Of a stretch of 64,000 bases of DNA, positions 21,914 through 34,241 are shown in pieces. The notes under the pieces were generated by a model that had not been told where the DNA came from, did no database searches, and saw only the letters and a program-made list of their open reading frames with translations. The DNA comes from Ciborinia camelliae (Eukaryota > Ascomycota > Leotiomycetes > Helotiales > Sclerotiniaceae), in contig JANPYM010000008.1 of assembly GCA_025890175.1 (NCBI GenBank), positions 1,899,650 through 1,963,649 on the forward strand. The letters run 5' to 3'. The position numbers and the translations under genes were made by a program. Within the stretch, counting starts at the first letter, position 1, and each line of letters starts with the position of its first letter.

Positions 21914-23380
21914 ATGGCATTACCAACACTAACAATACGGAATCTCTCCACAACTCCACTCGAGTTGAAACTGTTGGAACGATTCGAATCTGCAGAACAG
22001 AAAGCAGGAGGGGTAAATATCACCAGAATAACTAGAAGTCTCACTGGGTTTATGAGCATCACCAGCACTCCAACCTCACCACAATTAGCAGAAAAAGCCG
22101 AAAGCTTCAGTCATCAAGATGTTTCTATTCTAGTTGCCCCATTCGAGACCAAAATTACAGATATAGAAGCCAAAGGAAAGCAAGTTCTACGATTAACTTT
22201 CGAGACAAATGGCGAAAGATATCGAATTGATACCCCAACCCCTTTACATCGTTCAACCGTTCTCACACCTCTCTCACACAATCCCACCTACGAATTTACT
22301 GGTGTGTATCTGCCTAAATACTCCTTCCTCGCAATCTTCTCCTCGGCAAAACTATCGTCATGGATGTCCAACCTCAAAGACGAAACTCCCTTGGCAGCCC
22401 TCAGTATACCCGGTACACATAATTCCCCAACCCACCACGCCGCATTACCTTCTGTACGCTGCCAGGCTGTCAGCGTAAAAGATCAACTCAATAATGGTAT
22501 TCGCTTTCTTGATATACGGGTTCAACCACAAGACCCAAATAACCCCTCAGCAGAGGGTTTAATTCTCGTCCATAGCGCCTTTCCAGTCTCTCTCACAGGG
22601 AACAAATATTTCCGAGATCTGGTCAACCATGTGAAGAAATTTTTGGATGCGAATCCTACGGAAACAGTTATAATGTCATTAAAGAGGGAAGGCGTAGGTA
22701 AAGCTACGGATCAACAACTTAGTCAAATCCTCAACCATCACTATACTCAGGATTCTACTCGGTGGTTCACGGGTAATCGCATTCCAGCTTTAGGGGAAGT
22801 TCGTGGGAAGATTGTCGTTATCCGTCGGTTCGGCTTAGATGACTCTTTAAAGGGGGAGAATGATGGAACGGGCTTATATATCGATGCAGAGAGTTGGCCA
22901 GACAATTGTGCGGACGGTGTGTGCACCAGTGGAGAAATCCGAGTGCAGGACTTTTACGAGGTTGCTGTATCTACGAATATCGAGAAGAAGATTAGGTATT
23001 CCACGGATCAACTCGAGAGAGCCGCGAGAGCTGTTGCTGTACTTCCCGAAGATATGGGCGCTGCAAGTACCGAGTCAGCAAAGCAGCCATTCTTTATGAA
23101 TTTCTTGAGTGCTTCCAATTTTTGGAGAGCGAATTGTTGGCCAGACAAGATTGCCGAAAAGGTTAATCCCGTGATAGTTGATTTTCTATGTAGAAGACAT
23201 AACGAGTCAATGTCAACTGATCATCCAGATGGTGCATGTATAGGGGATGGGAGTACGGGGATCGTGGTCTGTGATTGGGTTGGATTAGGAGGGGATTGGG
23301 ACTTGGTGAGGTGTATTTTGGCAATGAATGCAAAGTTGGAGCTTAGAGAGAACGATCTCCCTTCAGATCCCCCTTCATGA
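21914..23380 (+). CDS. PI-PLC X-domain phosphodiesterase
   Basis: A single uninterrupted exon encodes 488 residues. The PI-PLC X-like domain occupies about residues 150-320. It shows the first catalytic His in LSIPGTHNSPTHH, the FLDIRVQPQ strand and the second catalytic His in LILVHSAFPV. EVRGKIVVIRRF follows, as in bacterial-type and fungal single-domain PI-PLCs. The N-terminal 140 residues form an extra beta-rich part without a signal peptide. The C-terminal half is conserved-looking, with Trp and Cys (DAESWPDNCADG, NFWRANCWPDK, STGIVVCDWVG). Members cleave phosphatidylinositol or GPI-type substrates by acid-base catalysis without calcium. The product here is probably cytosolic. The stop lies 121 bp from that of the convergent uL10m gene. 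Confidence 0.85.
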   Translation: MALPTLTIRNLSTTPLELKLLERFESAEQKAGGVNITRITRSLTGFMSITSTPTSPQLAEKAESFSHQDVSILVAPFETKITDIEAKGKQVLRLTFETNGERYRIDTPTPLHRSTVLTPLSHNPTYEFTGVYLPKYSFLAIFSSAKLSSWMSNLKDETPLAALSIPGTHNSPTHHAALPSVRCQAVSVKDQLNNGIRFLDIRVQPQDPNNPSAEGLILVHSAFPVSLTGNKYFRDLVNHVKKFLDANPTETVIMSLKREGVGKATDQQLSQILNHHYTQDSTRWFTGNRIPALGEVRGKIVVIRRFGLDDSLKGENDGTGLYIDAESWPDNCADGVCTSGEIRVQDFYEVAVSTNIEKKIRYSTDQLERAARAVAVLPEDMGAASTESAKQPFFMNFLSASNFWRANCWPDKIAEKVNPVIVDFLCRRHNESMSTDHPDGACIGDGSTGIVVCDWVGLGGDWDLVRCILAMNAKLELRENDLPSDPPS

Positions 23381-23501
23381 ATGGGGAATATAGCAGAAGA
23401 GGTTGCGATTTCAAGATTTATGATGCACATGATATACGACAAGATTCATTTTACAGATATAATACATTCCGTTAGATGCTTATTCATTATTCGAGTTTTG
23501 T

Positions 23502-24539
23502 TTACTCCTTGGGAGTTTCACCCGATGGTCCTTTTTCCTCATCTTCTAACATGGCTCTTCTACCCTCAACGGTGAAGTATAGACTCTTTCCAGCACTCTC
23601 CAAAGTATTTGTAATTCCACCACCAATACCTTGTAACATAGCGACCAATTGGCCTCGTAAACCATCCAGACCTCCCTCAATACTTCCAACCCATTTCGTG
23701 CCATCAACATCAAACACTCTACCCTCTACTCTCGCTCCCAGTAACAATAACTTCTGTAACCCACTCTGAACAATGGGATCATGCCATCCTGGATTTGCCC
23801 TCTTTTTAGGAGCAGGAAACAACGGAGCACTAGGTGACAAAATCGTCAAAGCCGTCTTCATATGCTGTGGCGAAACACCAGGGAATGTTAAAAGCACAAC
23901 TGGACCAGCCAATAACGGCGATAAATCATGAGTCTTTTTAATCTTCCTATCCGAAATAGCTTCATGAGCCGCGCTTGAAAGTGTGTGTGTTAACCCATCG
24001 CCCTTGGCATTCACAATCGGCAAAGTCGCAGAAGAAGGGGTTGCTGGATCTGTAGGATCTAACTTTGGAACTTGGGAATCTGGTTTATAGAACTCGACGA
24101 TTCGGAGAGCGGCAGCTAGGATTCCTGTTTGTACGATTTCGAGCTTAATACCATCTGCGAGGTTGAGGTGGGGTTGACCTTCTGCCTTGCGGGCTGCGTC
24201 AACTTTCTGGAGGGCAATGTTGAGTTCGCGACGAATAGCTACCCATTCCATGGCTTTGAGGTTGTTGTGTTGGAAGAGGAGCATGAGGGGGGTAGAGCGG
24301 AGGAGAGAGGCATATTTTCTAAGAAGTTGGGATTTGCGGAACTCGGGAGGCTTGTAAGATGGTGGTTGGGTTGAGGGAAATCGGGATATGGGAGGAGACG
24401 CTCTGGTCATATGCTCGTGCGAGGCAGCCGGTGTAAATGCTGCTGCTGCGGTGGCATATTGTCGATTTCGGAGGGGAGTCCTTTTACATCGGAGGATGGA
24501 GGCTATTGCCTTTGAGGGAGTATGTATTCGCGGGGGCAT
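23502..24539 (-). CDS. mrpl11: Mitochondrial large ribosomal subunit protein uL10m
   Basis: An intron-free 345-residue protein. The N-terminus is rich in Arg, Ser and Ala with almost no acidic residues (IHTPSKAIASILRCKRTPLRNRQYATAAAA), as expected for a mitochondrial presequence. The core has the L10 pattern: PEFRKSQLLRKYASLLRSTPLMLLFQHNNLKAMEWVAIRRELN, then a GIKLEIVQTGILAAALR strand, LSPLLAGPVVLLTFPG and the end block KLLLLGARVEGRVFD. The last part (GLRGQLVAMLQGIGGGITNTLESAGKSLYFTVEGR) is the fungal uL10m C-terminus. The protein forms the stalk base of the mitochondrial ribosome. It is divergent to TRP4, with 333 bp shared between the two starts. Confidence 0.85.
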   Translation of the reverse strand: MPPRIHTPSKAIASILRCKRTPLRNRQYATAAAAFTPAASHEHMTRASPPISRFPSTQPPSYKPPEFRKSQLLRKYASLLRSTPLMLLFQHNNLKAMEWVAIRRELNIALQKVDAARKAEGQPHLNLADGIKLEIVQTGILAAALRIVEFYKPDSQVPKLDPTDPATPSSATLPIVNAKGDGLTHTLSSAAHEAISDRKIKKTHDLSPLLAGPVVLLTFPGVSPQHMKTALTILSPSAPLFPAPKKRANPGWHDPIVQSGLQKLLLLGARVEGRVFDVDGTKWVGSIEGGLDGLRGQLVAMLQGIGGGITNTLESAGKSLYFTVEGRRAMLEDEEKGPSGETPKE

Positions 24540-24740
24540 TCTATGAATGTCAATTAGTATATATTATCAACAACACCATTTCTATAACACAATTGGCTGT
24601 ACTCACCTGTAAAATAGACTTGTTGAACAAATCTATGCGGGCATACAATTTCGATGGACGCGCTTGAGAAATTCTAAAGAGGACTAGCGTCGTTTTATTT
24701 TAATGCCTCGAGTTTAAGGTCAACAATGAATTCGTCGAGG

Positions 24741-24747
24741 TGACTCA
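24741..24747. promoter_or_regulatory. TGACTCA, CPC1/GCN4-type site upstream of TRP4
   Basis: A perfect palindromic TGACTCA lies about 126 bp before the TRP4 start, in the divergent uL10m/TRP4 promoter. It matches the consensus of the bZIP regulator of general (cross-pathway) amino-acid control known from yeast GCN4 and Neurospora CPC-1. Confidence 0.7.
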
Positions 24748-24872
24748 AAACCAAACACCTTTCTATAACCCGAGGACTACAGAAGTACAAAGAATTTTGA
24801 AAGAGCCTCTTAGGAAAAAACAACGTCTCCCTGGTAGTCGTTTTGAAATTTAAGAACCTTCAAAAAGCAATC

Positions 24873-26180
24873 ATGGCTGCTCCAACAGAGCACAATGCAT
24901 ACGCACCTTCTGCTCAGGCCATTTCAATCACACCCCTACTCAAACGATTATGGCCTTCACCTGGAGATAATAATGTTACGGCTTCGGAAATTGCTTTAGC
25001 AATCTCACACATTTTCACGGATTCACTATCTCCAGTTCAAACCGGTGCATTACTCACGTGTTTGCACTTCACGGGATGGGATAGAAAAGCAGATGTTCTT
25101 GCTAAATGCGCGGAAGCTATGAGAGAAGCTGCATCGCCTGTTGACAAAGAAGCCTTAGACAAAGTTGTCGCGGCTATTGGAAGACCCGAAGGAAATTACA
25201 AAGGAGGCTTGGTGGGTTGTCATAGGCAATTATTTTGAAATCATTTTCTGATCCATCTCTAGTGCGATATTGTGGGTACTGGAGGAGATGCACATCACAC
25301 TTTCAATATTTCGACTACATCCTCCATTTTAGCCTCATCCCTCTTACTTCTGAGTAAGCATGGAAACAGAGCCTCTACGTCTAAATCAGGATCAGCAGAT
25401 CTTCTCACCTCTACGTTACCTACGGCACCAAACTTGTCGGCAGTGACACCTGACACTATCAACAAAGTTTACCAAAAGAGCAATTATGCTTTCCTCTTCG
25501 CACCAGTTTTCCATCCCGGCATGAAATATGTTGCTCCCATCCGAAAGGAGCTCGGTTGGAGAACAATTTTCAACCTCATGGGTCCCCTCGCCAATCCAGT
25601 CGAATGCAGCATTGAAGCCCGACTCTTGGGAGTTGCTCGACGAGATATCGGGCCTGTTTTTGCTGATGCTCTCAAGATGAGCGGTGCCAAAAAAGCCATG
25701 GTTGTTTGTGGAGAAGAAGACCTCGATGAGATCAGTTGTGCGGGACAGACATTTTGCTGGAGATTGGTAGATCATTCTACAGATGACTCTTCATCTTCTA
25801 ACGATGTTGAGATTGAGAGCTTCACAATTTGTGCTGCTGACTTTGGACTCCCATCACATGACTTAAAGGATGTTTCACCAGGAAAGGAACCTCACGAGAA
25901 TGCTGCAATTTTGATGAATCTACTCCAAAACAAACTTCCAGACAATGACCCAATTTTAGAATTTGTTCTCATGAACACCGCAGCATTGTTTGTCGTCTCT
26001 GGAATTTGTGATGCGGACACCAGTGATATGGGTCATGGGGATGACGGGAAAGTCATTACTGAGAGAGGTCCTGGTGGTGGTAGATGGAAGGAGGGTGTAC
26101 GAAGAGCTAGATGGGCTGTCAAGAGTGGTGAAGCTTACAGACAATGGAGACAATTTGTGGATGTCAGCAACAGTTTCTAG
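24873..26180 (+). CDS. trp4: Anthranilate phosphoribosyltransferase (tryptophan synthesis)
   Basis: Two exons (24873-25211 and 25263-26180) with a 51-nt phase-0 intron give 418 residues. The N-terminal helical domain includes SEIALAISHIFTDSLSPVQTGALLTCL. The PRPP-binding GTGGD (about 118-122) is followed by NISTTSS and KHGNRAST, which contact anthranilate and pyrophosphate. Further on are NYAFLFAPVFHPGMKYVAPIRKELGWRTIFNLMGPLANP and the C-terminal GEEDLDEIS. All are family hallmarks. The enzyme joins anthranilate to PRPP in the second step of tryptophan synthesis. A Ser-rich acidic insert (DHSTDDSSSSNDVE) is typical of fungal forms. A TGACTCA lies in the promoter. Confidence 0.96.
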
Positions 26181-27021
26181 GTCTGAAAGACAAAATTTGA
26201 AAAGATCAAGTCTATGATATAGACAACGATCTGGGGGTGAACTAATAGGTGCGCTGAGAATGGAAAAAACGTTATGGAAAAGTTCTTGATATCTACAACC
26301 ATTCCGAACTTCGAAGGCATTCGACATGGATTCCAGTCGTTTTGGGACGGAAAATAGTGGGTCTAGAAGTGTGAAAATCGGTGATTAGCTTTCCCCCCCC
26401 CCATTTTGGAATGGTAATGTGACTCGGGCTTTGACCCTTGACGGCATTCCGAAAGGATCTCCAATCTCCATTATGAGTCTATGACATACGGCATCTACTA
26501 AACACTTTTTAGCTTCTCAGTCAAGAAAGCAGTCCAGTGATTGGGGGAAAATATCTCCTCTTATGGAAAAGTAGATAGGAAAGGGTAACTTCATTGCCTT
26601 TTTTAGTAATTAAATTGATGTAACCTTCCAAGTTGTTGACCTCCACGTTTGTCTCCCACTCCCCCACTCCGCCCCCCACCAAAAGTATCCTGCCAATGGC
26701 GATCCGAAGTCGCACTGATTCAATCTATTCCCAAGCTCAAGCTTTCTTTCTCAGATCTATGTAAATACCTGGCTGGTACTTCGTCTTCTTGACACCTCTT
26801 GCTTCAATCATAAACACAAAGTCTATTATCATATAAAAATCGATTATATGAGATATCTTCTTCCATACGTCCGGCAATCTAGAAACCTTATCGGTATCAA
26901 TCTTCGTCCACTCATATCAGCACCGAGGGACATCTATCTACCCCACCACAACACATCCATATCTCACAACTTCCACCCCTCCAACCCTTTTTGTCGTACC
27001 CAAGTATCTTCTATCTTCACA
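26181..27021. other. Intergenic, promoter of the hydroxyacid dehydrogenase
   Basis: About 840 bp. It contains a C-tract near 26392-26402 and a TATAAAAA box at about 26832-26839. An in-frame ATG at 26848 lies just after that box, upstream of the chosen start of the next gene. Confidence 0.5.
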
Positions 27022-28323
27022 ATGAGTAAACCACAGATTCTTTTGCTTGGCGAGATTGACCAGTAAGCCACAATACACCTTCCCCTATTATAAAGTGTTT
27101 GCTAATCAAGTTATCTTTTCAAAAGTGCCAAAAATGAATGGAACGCACTTTCCAATATTGGTGAACTCATCGAACCCAAAGCCCGATCCCGTCAAGAATT
27201 CATAGAAGAGTGCAAAAATGGCGTTTACGATAAAGTGGTGGCTGCATACAGAACATTCACCAGTGTCGCTATCACAGGCTTGATTGACGAGGAATTGATC
27301 AGTGTGCTACCAAAGAGTTTGAAGTTCATTGCTCACAATGGTACGAAAATGATCTTTGGTTTTGGGGGGAGAGTATTGTATTTTAGGCTAATATTTAATT
27401 GTAGGAGCTGGATATGATCAGATCGATATAAGTGCCTGTACTGCGCGCGATATTCGAGTTTCGAATGTTCCAACTGCAGTGGATGATGCTACCGCCGATA
27501 CCAACATGTTTCTTATTTTGGGAGCATTGAGAGGATTTAATACATGTTCGTTCCCAGTCTTCCTCAACTATAAAGTTATTTTCTAACAGACCACAGCAAT
27601 GATGGCTTTACGAGCTGGTCACTGGAAGGGATCTCCAGCACCACCTCTAGGCCACGATCCTCAAGGAAAAGTCCTTGGTATCTTGGGAATGGGTGGTATT
27701 GGACGAAACCTCATGAAGAAGGCAACTGCTTTCGGCATGACATGTCAATATCACAACCGTTCAAAGCTTTCGGAAGAATTGAGCGGAGGTGCCAAATATG
27801 TTAGCTTCGATGAATTACTGGCTACCAGTGATGTTCTATCCTTAAATTTGCCTTTGAACGTAAGTTTTCCAACGCAACCCAGCTCAAAGGTTGGTTACTC
27901 AACTGACGGAATCATAGAAAAATACTCGTCACATCATTTCCACTGAAGAATTCAAGAAAATGAAGAAGGGTGTTGTTATCACCAACACAGCCAGAGGTGC
28001 AGTAATGAATGAAGATGCTCTGGTAGAAGCCCTCAAATCTGGACAGGTCTGGTCAGCAGGTCTTGATGTTTTCGAAGAGGAGCCAAAGGTTCACCCTGGA
28101 TTGATTGATAACCCACATGTCATGTTGGTACCACATATGGGAACCGTAAGTCACCTAAACCCATCCCCCTCTTCTTTATATCGTTGCGCAGAGACTAATG
28201 TTTGTGTCATAGTGGACTATCGAGACCCAAGCCAAGATGGAGGTCTGGTGCATCGACAACGTACGAAGTGCGATCGAGAAGGGAACTTTGATGAGTCCAG
28301 TGGGAGAGCAAAAGGATATGTAA
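27022..28323 (+). CDS. D-isomer 2-hydroxyacid dehydrogenase (glyoxylate/hydroxypyruvate reductase type)
   Basis: Six exons (27022-27062, 27126-27340, 27405-27545, 27597-27859, 27918-28145, 28213-28323) give 332 residues. The NAD(P)-binding motif GMGGIG lies at 163-168. The catalytic set is R246 in NTARGAVMNEDAL, E275 in DVFEEEP and H293 in VPHMGT. The N-terminal substrate part contains FIAHNGAGYDQIDI. This is the GRHPR/glyoxylate reductase layout, with conversion of glyoxylate or hydroxypyruvate by NADPH or NADH as the likely reaction. An in-frame ATG at 26848 would add 58 residues rich in Arg, Ser and Pro, which could be a mitochondrial presequence. A TATA-like box just before it argues that many transcripts begin later and use 27022. 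Confidence 0.92.
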
Positions 28324-30552
28324 ATTGGAGGTAAATCGGGTTATTTGGAATTTGGGGGGTTGATACCACTGAAATCTTACTTCAGAAGGTGTATCGGCTC
28401 CATATATTTGGCAGGGTCCATTGTAAATGCTACCGCTAGCTTCGTAGATCGATATCATAGCTTTCTATAAATAAATAGATAATATATCCATCTACAGCTT
28501 TATCAAACTCTTTCACTTCGTGTTTCTCTCACACACTTACCGGCTACACATAGCTCATCCCCATAAGCGAATCATATCCCTATTCTTCTTCAGGCAATAC
28601 CTAGTAGTCATTCGCCATATCCATCATCTACACCCCTGAAAAGGAAGAAGCAAACAACCATTTCCCTCCGACAAAGTCAAAAAAAGTGCACAAAATAAAC
28701 ATGGCAAAAGAATGGTCAGAGAAGAAGAAGTTATAAGTCCGGAGTGCAAGAATTAAGTAACTGCGTCCACGCAAAGCCAATGGTACGGTCTCTCATGTTG
28801 ACCATTCGCAAGAGTGACGAACTCGTTCCTGAGTATGGAGTTTGGCTATAGTAGGTATATGAATGGAGGTATGCAGTGGAGTGTGGCGGATATATATTTA
28901 TGTGGGTATACGATATCTATTTGCACGCAAATTGGGCATATATATTTCTACCACGTTTACATATGACTGACTATATATATCACACATTCAAATCCGTTCA
29001 CTCTCTAATCTGTCACCTACGTAGTTCATTCCGCTGCACACATATAAAAGATGATATACCGGATGAAAACATCTGATATATCATTCATTACCTAGGTAGG
29101 TATCATTCCGGTAGAATTTTGTAAATATATATTTCTCCATCCATCCATGAGAGACACGATTCATACAACCCGCAAACCATCCCATCGATCATGACTCCCC
29201 CCACCTCCCATCATCTATCTTAAGTTCGGCAGATGCTGCTGCTGTTACTCTATGTATCTCTCTCTTTGCATGAATAGACATACCCAAGTTGAAAATTTCT
29301 ATGTTACAGATACCTACTTACCTACCTACTTACTTTCACCACATCAAAAGCATGGCTCTTCATGAAAGCTACTCCCTCTCCCCCCTCTCCCGCCTCTCCC
29401 GCCTCTCCCGCCTCTCCCCCTTCCCCCTTCCCCCCTTCCCCAAACCAATGATAGATATTACATCAACATAATACGTTCCTTCCAGAAAAGCAATCACAGC
29501 AGCATGCAGAATGTAGATATCTACCCACCTACCTAGTTAGTACACTTGATAATTGGAGACGGTTCTGCTGTATCCATAACATCTCATAAAATCTTATAAC
29601 ATAACATAACATAACATAACGATAAACAATCTTAGAATAAAAAATAAAAATAAAAACCCCCCAAACCACTATTAATAAGTCCATCATTCATTACCTACCT
29701 AACCACAAAATCATCCCTCCCAAGTAAAGAAACCAATGGCTGCCTCACTCGTAGTTCACCCCGAGTCATGTATCAAACCTACCCAGCACCCAACACCCAA
29801 CACCCAACACCCCACATGACGAAACCTCAAATCCTTCGTACCCAAGTACCCAAGTACCAAGGGACTTATAAGACTTCTTGACCAACCAAACGCCGACCGA
29901 CCCTCAGATACCAACCGCGCGATCCAATCCAATCCAATCCAAGTTTTCAATCAACCTGTGAAAATCCTACTCCATAATCTTTGACCCTACGCACTTGCTA
30001 ATGAAATCTTGTCGGATTTCCAATTTTCCATGAATCAAAATCCAAACTCTATTCCATATGTATTCAAAATGTTTTATATATCAAAAAGGAGACGCAATCA
30101 ATTTCACCACACTGTATGCAATGGTGCCCGTAATATCAAAATATTATCAAAAAATTATTTTCTAATGTGAGATCAATTCCGGACTAGGCTACCATGATCC
30201 TTCATCTAACTTCTGCTTTTTGTATACCATGCTGCACACAAGAGATGGCAAGAACCAGAATGTAGAAATGGATGACACCCGAGAAACGCACGCAAAAAAA
30301 CATAAAGGAAGCCCCACGGAATCATAGCTAAAAAGAGATTCATAGCCATGGGAAGACGTAAGAGCTCAAATCATCATACAGTTACCACCCTTGCGCCTCT
30401 CATTGATGTGGACCGCTGAAGACACAAGAATAAGTTTGAGAGATGCACCAATGACCAATTCGGAGGAGCGGTGGAGATATGAACGTTTCGATTGGTTTTG
30501 TAGTATCTTGCAAACACAATCGTGGTATAGGGGTTGTGGATCGATGCCGTGC
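28324..30552. other. Intergenic, no supported gene
   Basis: More than 2 kb of AT-rich DNA with simple repeats: CTCTCCCGC units near 29379-29420, ATAAC repeats near 29598-29622 and AACACCC repeats near 29787-29812. It has TACCTAGGTAGG motifs near 29090-29103. No protein-like frame is seen. The right end is 3' UTR of ARF1. Confidence 0.5.
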
Positions 30553-32178
<1,626 letters not shown>

Positions 32179-32996
32179 ATGCGATTCTCAAGTCCATCGG
32201 TTCTTTTGACTATCAGCAGTCTTCTCGGAGCTGTTGTTGCTCATAATATTCAACTGAGAGCTCACAGCAAAGAGTGCTTTCACGAACAACTTCACAAAGA
32301 TGATAAAATGACCGTTACATTCCAAGTTGGAGATAGGGAGTTTGGCAGCGCTGGCAATCTGGATATTGACTTCTGGGTGAGTAAGGCGATTGCCCCGTTG
32401 GCACACATGGGTGTGCTTCTAGAGAATCCGGGGTACTGATTGAAATTGGAACTTAGATCCAAAATCCCGCCCAGGGATATGAGGCACATGAGAGAGCTGT
32501 AGCTAATGGAGATCACTCATTTACTGCCAACCACGATGGCAAACATATATACTGCTTCAGCAACGAGCATTGGTCGGCATCCACCAAGGATGTATCTTTC
32601 AATGTTCACGGCATTGTCTACGTACCCGAGTCAGAAGCTCCATCGGATCCTCTAGAGGCAGAAGGTACCTAAAGCATCTTTTACTTTCGAAACATCTGAA
32701 AATATTTGAAGCTTACAATCGATGATAGTTCGACAATTATCCGAACTCCTTGCTCAAGTGAAAGACGAACAATCATATATCGTTTTGCGCGAGAGAACCC
32801 ATCGAAATACAGCAGAGAGCACAAATGGCAGAGTTAAGTGGTGGAGCATCTTCCAAATGGGAGTTCTAGTCGCCCAAGGTATCTTCCAGGTCTGGTGGTT
32901 GAAACGATTCTTTGAGGTAAAAAACCACAGTACCGAACGCTACGGCGTTTTGAGCCGGTAGCTGATTGACTTGCGTAGGTCAAACGCGTTGTTTAA
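32179..32996 (+). CDS. emp24: p24-family cargo receptor EMP24
   Basis: Four exons (32179-32376, 32457-32664, 32729-32916, 32979-32996) give 203 residues. The last exon is only 18 nt and supplies VKRVV. A signal peptide (residues 1-21) is followed by the GOLD domain with its two Cys (KECFHEQL and IYCFSNEHW). A coiled coil comes next (LSELLAQVKDEQSYIVLRERTHRNTAESTNGRVKWWSIFQ, the p24 signature). One membrane helix and a short tail (FFEVKRVV) end the protein. The aromatic pair and terminal VV are COPII/COPI sorting signals. Emp24 forms complexes with Erv25 and exports GPI-anchored cargo from the ER. Confidence 0.95.
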
Positions 32997-34241
32997 GAGT
33001 ACTCAACAAGCATATTTCGTTCGAGGCGCAACTTTGACAATCAATGGAGAGTGATATTGGGAAATTGGGAAAGCGATGTATTAACAGTGTTCGATTCGAA
33101 TTTCCGACTGGGGCTTCTTGCATTTCATACGCGTTATTATGGGGCACTGGGCAGCTGGGCAGTGAGCATATCCCTTTTCTGGTTGTTCGACGGTTCTCCG
33201 TATAATGGCAACGCACAAGACGGGAAATAAGGACTCTTTTACACAGGATATCACACATCGAGATGACCAGTAGTGTCAGATGATCTATTACTAGACCCCA
33301 CGGAATGCCAACTAATGTTTATCCAAACCAAAGCCCTACCGGCTGAATTGCAAGGCTATATGTGCATAAGTGCAGATGTCGACACACAAATCGTATTCGG
33401 ATTCGTATTTTTGTACTACCTACGTCGCAACCCTATTCTCATCCATCAGTGTGAATACAACATAACGCCAAGCAACCAACGTGAACCGAGGGATACTTCA
33501 GCAACGTTTTTGTGTCTGGTTTCAGTATAAAAATATTCAATTTTACAAAGGTATCACCGTTCCATATATCAACATTGTGTAACCATACCATGCGTTTGAA
33601 ATCTTTGACCAAAGTTATCTTGATAATGAGAGCTTACTCCTATGAAGTTTGAACTTCCCCCCTTGAGCTGAAGTGACAGAGCCGTGGTTCGGTTCTAATG
33701 GCCAGAATGTGTCGTATGTACTCCGTATGCACAGTAAGGGATGGTCAAGAATGGCTTGCATGGTTTTCATTCAAACAAACAAATCATTGGTTGTTTATAA
33801 CCGACCCTGTCCCCAATCATCTCAAAGATTGTTCTTTTCTCGGAAACCTGACGAGCCGATGGAGAATCCTGACCAGATATATATTGAATTGATTTACAAG
33901 GAAAAGCGTAGGTTAGGTATCAAATTAGAATATATTATTTTCCTCCCGAGGTCACCGAGACCATAAAAGTGCTTGAGGATGCGAGTTTTCCCTTCATACC
34001 TCATTGACTCGAGTCAATGATACTTAATTGGGTGATAACCTCTCTTGCCCTCTTCCTCTCTACGATCATTTCAGTATTCTTACCATTTTGAAAGCTTTTG
34101 GCAATTAATCTAATATCAGATCAAGCAGCATCTAGACGTCTCTAGACAGTCCACGGGTATCCACAATAATATCAATCGCCGAATTAAGTTTGCGAATCGT
34201 TTCTGGGGTAAACCGACTTGTTGGGTCCACATCCCCCAATC
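32997..34241. other. Intergenic, promoter of the MFS exporter
   Basis: About 1.2 kb. Frames at 33273-33530 and 33673-33966 show no domain or splice support. A perfect 20-bp palindrome lies at 34001-34020. Confidence 0.45.
34001..34020. promoter_or_regulatory. Perfect 20-bp palindrome upstream of the MFS gene
   Basis: TCATTGACTCGAGTCAATGA is identical on both strands and lies 221 bp before the start codon. It contains two inverted TGACTC half-sites around a CTCGAG core, a layout used by dimeric bZIP or zinc-cluster regulators. It is the best operator candidate in the window, but the factor is unknown. Confidence 0.55.
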
